From Oscillospiraceae bacterium (GTDB taxonomy: Bacteria > Bacillota > Clostridia > Oscillospirales > Oscillospiraceae): DNA of 7,136 nucleotides. Made by a program: the position numbers and the translations under genes. Shown here in pieces: positions 4,633 through 7,136 of the stretch (its first letter is position 1; every line of letters begins with the position of its first letter). Where the stretch lies: positions 1 through 7,136 of the forward strand of contig JAHHSM010000088.1 of assembly GCA_020025175.1 (NCBI GenBank), given 5' to 3'. Under the pieces are notes generated by a model. That model worked only from the letters and a program-made list of their open reading frames with translations. It had not been told where the DNA came from and searched no databases.

Positions 4633-7136
4633 TCAGTCCTCGGCAATGGCAGCCTGAGCGGCAGCCAGACGCGCAATGGGTACACGGAAGGGAGAGCAGG
4701 ATACATAGTTCAAGCCGACCTTGTGGCAGAATGCAATGGAGGACGGATCGCCGCCATGCTCGCCGCAGATGCCCAGCTTGATGTCGGGACGGGTCTGACG
4801 GCCCAGATCGGCTGCCATCTTGACCAGCTTGCCCACACCGATCTGATCCAGACGGGCAAAGGGATCATTCTCATAAATCTTCTTGTCATAGTAGTGACCC
4901 AGGAACTTGCCTGCATCGTCGCGGCTGAAGCCGAAGGTCATCTGAGTCAGGTCGTTGGTGCCGAAGGAGAAGAACTCGGCTTCCTTAGCGATTTCATCCG
5001 CAGTTAGAGCGGCACGGGGAATTTCGATCATGGTGCCGACCTTATACTGCAAAGTCATGCCGGACTCTGCGATGACAGCGTCAGCGGTGGAAACCACCAC
5101 ATCCTTGACGTATTTCAATTCCTTGACTTCACCAACCAGAGGAATCATAATTTCAGGTACGATCTCCCAATCGGGGTGATTCTTCTGCACATGCAAAGCC
5201 GCCTTGATGACAGCCTTGGTCTGCATCACAGCAATTTCGGGATATGTAACGCTCAGGCGGCAGCCGCGGTGACCCATCATGGGATTGAATTCGTGCAGAG
5301 AAGCGATGATTGCCTTGATGTCGGCAACGCTCTTGCCCATATCCTCTGCCAGCTTCTGAATGTCAGCTTCCTCAGTGGGAACAAACTCATGCAGAGGGGG
5401 GTCCAGGAAGCGGACGGTCATGGGACGACCTTCCAGTGCTTCATACATACCCTCAAAGTCCTTCTGCTGCATCGGCTCCAGCTTTGCCAAAGCCGCTTCG
5501 CGCTGCTCAACGGTATCAGAGCAGATCATCTGACGGATAGCAGGAATGCGATCCGGCTCGAAGAACATATGCTCGGTGCGGCACAAACCAATGCCTTCTG
5601 CGCCGAACTTCACAGCCTGTGCAGTGTCGTGGGGGTTATCGGCATTGGTGCGGACCTTCAGCCGGCGATATTTGTCCGCCCAACTCATGACACGGCCGAA
5701 TTCACCGCTGATGGAGGCATCTACCGTGGGGATGGCATCGCCGTAGATCTTACCGGTGGAGCCGTCGAGGCTCAGCCAGTCGCCTTCGGTAAAGGTTTTG
5801 CCTGCCAGTGTAAATTTTTTCTCATCTTCATCCATTTTGATTTCGGAGCAGCCGGAAACGCAGCACTTACCCATGCCGCGGGCAACGACCGCTGCGTGGG
5901 AGGTCATGCCGCCGCGGACGGTCAGGATGCCCTGTGCAGCCTTCATGCCCTCGATATCCTCAGGAGAGGTTTCCAGACGAACCAAAACCACCTTTTCGCC
6001 GCGCTCAGCCCAAGCCTTCGCATCCTCGGCAGAGAAAACGATCTTGCCGGAGGCAGCGCCGGGAGAGGCTGCCAAAGCCTGACCAATGACAGGGGTGTTT
6101 TTCAGCACATCGCTGTCGAACTGGGGATGCAGCATGGTATCGAGAGATCTGGGATCGATCATAGCCACAGCCTGCTTTTCGGAGATCTGACCCTCATCCA
6201 CCAGATCGCATGCGATTTTCAAAGCGGCAGCAGGGGTACGCTTGCCGTTACGGGTTTGCAGCATGTAGAGTTTGCCGTTTTCCACGGTGAATTCCATGTC
6301 CTGCATGTCGTGATAATGATTTTCCAGAGTGCTGCACACGTTTTCAAACTGGGCAAAGGCCTCGGGGAATTTTTCTGCCATCTGGCTGATGGGCATGGGG
6401 GTACGGACGCCGGCGACGACGTCTTCACCCTGGGCGTTGGTGAGGAATTCACCAAACAGCTTGCGCTCGCCGGTGGCGGGGTTGCGGGTAAAGGCAACAC
6501 CGGTGCCGCAGTCGTCACCCATGTTGCCGAATGCCATCATCTGCACGTTGACAGCGGTACCCCAGGAATAGGGGATATCGTTATCACGGCGATAGACGTT
6601 TGCACGGGGGTTATCCCAGCTGCGGAACACAGCCTTGATGGCACCCATCAGCTGCTCTTTTGGGTCGGTGGGAAAGTCCACGCCGATTTTAGCTCTGTAT
6701 TCAGCCTTAAACTGACCGGCCAGCTCTTTCAGATCGTCAGCGGTCAGATCGACATCCTGTGTGACGCCTCTGCGCGCTTTCATCTGGTCGATGAGCTGCT
6801 CGAAATACTTCTTGCCGACTTCCATAACGACGTCGGAATACATCTGGATGAAACGGCGATAGCAGTCCCATGCCCAGCGGGGGTTGCCGCTCTTGGCGGC
6901 GAGGATCTCAACAACGGTCTCGTTCAGACCGAGGTTCAGAATGGTGTCCATCATGCCGGGCATGGATGCGCGTGCACCGGAGCGAACAGAAACCAGCAGC
7001 GGATTTTCGATATCACCGAACTTCTTGCCGCTGATCTGCTCCAGCTTGGTGACGTATTCCATAATTTCAGCCTCGATTTCGGGGTTGATCATTTTGCCGT
7101 CATCGTAATATTTGGTGCAGGCCTCGGTAGTAATGG
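4633..7136 (-). CDS. ppdK: Pyruvate, phosphate dikinase (5' end outside window)
   Basis: Cytoplasmic enzyme that interconverts pyruvate + ATP + Pi and PEP + AMP + PPi, common in anaerobic clostridia for PPi-linked glycolysis or gluconeogenesis. The frame stays open to the window edge, adding 14 residues (ITTEACTKYYDDGK) before the first visible Met at 7092, so that Met is internal. About 833 residues are visible of a usual ~875, and about 42 are missing. In order: ATP-grasp domain (RSGARASMPGMMD, then LQTRNGKRT), the swivelling phosphohistidine domain with GGMTSHAAVVARG (His codon at 5896-5898, equal to His455 of the C. symbiosum enzyme), and the PEP/pyruvate barrel with GLCRTEHMF (Arg codon at 5578-5580, equal to Arg561), RFLDPPLHEF, GTMIEIPRA, FGTNDLTQM and GICGEHGGDP (catalytic Cys codon at 4765-4767). 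All catalytic residues seem intact. The related PEP synthase and PTS enzyme I share the C-terminal domains but not this ATP-grasp layout and length. Confidence 0.97.
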   Translation of the reverse strand, partial: ITTEACTKYYDDGKMINPEIEAEIMEYVTKLEQISGKKFGDIENPLLVSVRSGARASMPGMMDTILNLGLNETVVEILAAKSGNPRWAWDCYRRFIQMYSDVVMEVGKKYFEQLIDQMKARRGVTQDVDLTADDLKELAGQFKAEYRAKIGVDFPTDPKEQLMGAIKAVFRSWDNPRANVYRRDNDIPYSWGTAVNVQMMAFGNMGDDCGTGVAFTRNPATGERKLFGEFLTNAQGEDVVAGVRTPMPISQMAEKFPEAFAQFENVCSTLENHYHDMQDMEFTVENGKLYMLQTRNGKRTPAAALKIACDLVDEGQISEKQAVAMIDPRSLDTMLHPQFDSDVLKNTPVIGQALAASPGAASGKIVFSAEDAKAWAERGEKVVLVRLETSPEDIEGMKAAQGILTVRGGMTSHAAVVARGMGKCCVSGCSEIKMDEDEKKFTLAGKTFTEGDWLSLDGSTGKIYGDAIPTVDASISGEFGRVMSWADKYRRLKVRTNADNPHDTAQAVKFGAEGIGLCRTEHMFFEPDRIPAIRQMICSDTVEQREAALAKLEPMQQKDFEGMYEALEGRPMTVRFLDPPLHEFVPTEEADIQKLAEDMGKSVADIKAIIASLHEFNPMMGHRGCRLSVTYPEIAVMQTKAVIKAALHVQKNHPDWEIVPEIMIPLVGEVKELKYVKDVVVSTADAVIAESGMTLQYKVGTMIEIPRAALTADEIAKEAEFFSFGTNDLTQMTFGFSRDDAGKFLGHYYDKKIYENDPFARLDQIGVGKLVKMAADLGRQTRPDIKLGICGEHGGDPSSIAFCHKVGLNYVSCSPFRVPIARLAAAQAAIAED

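Noticed and set aside
7090..7092. Met codon as true start of PPDK
   Set aside because: The frame continues upstream to the window edge with residues typical of the PPDK N-terminal region, and the family needs about 55 more residues, so this Met is internal.

Overview
The window looks like chromosomal DNA of an anaerobic Firmicute of class Clostridia, most plausibly a gut Oscillospiraceae/Ruminococcaceae-type organism. This rests on moderately GC-rich genes separated by AT-rich promoters, strong AGGAGG-type ribosome binding sites, and a clostridial-type pyruvate phosphate dikinase that closely fits the Clostridium symbiosum enzyme. The taxon is an inference from style; no marker gene is present.

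Layout. Bases 1-388 hold no convincing gene. They contain two identical 55-bp copies of an intrinsic terminator block (1-55 and 234-288) around a hairpin-rich spacer, then an AT-rich promoter with an ArsR/SmtB-type 12-2-12 operator. Bases 389-2928 are a tight three-gene metal-resistance operon on the plus strand: a CadC/SmtB-like repressor, a 72-residue free-standing HMA metal-binding protein and a P1B-2 Zn/Cd/Pb efflux ATPase that has no HMA domain of its own. A hairpin terminator separates it from a convergent HAD-family phosphatase (3021-3677, minus), which has its own good promoter at 3714-3742. Divergent from that is a ZIP-family metal transporter (3844-4584, plus, GTG start). A 17-bp perfect-stem terminator lies between it and the convergent ppdK gene (4633 to the window end, minus), whose first ~42 codons lie beyond the window.

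How the genes work together. The repressor should bind its operator over the -10 region and release when Zn, Cd or Pb fills its metal sites. This would induce the HMA protein and the ATPase, which together bind and export the metal. The ZIP protein, two transcription units downstream, would move the same class of ions in the opposite direction, so the segment pairs likely uptake and efflux functions. The phosphatase and PPDK (interconversion of PEP and pyruvate in central metabolism) appear to be unrelated housekeeping neighbours.

No clearly new system is seen. The points most worth a second look are the duplicated terminator block with its mutually exclusive hairpins, the detached HMA domain, and the two predicted metal sites in the repressor.
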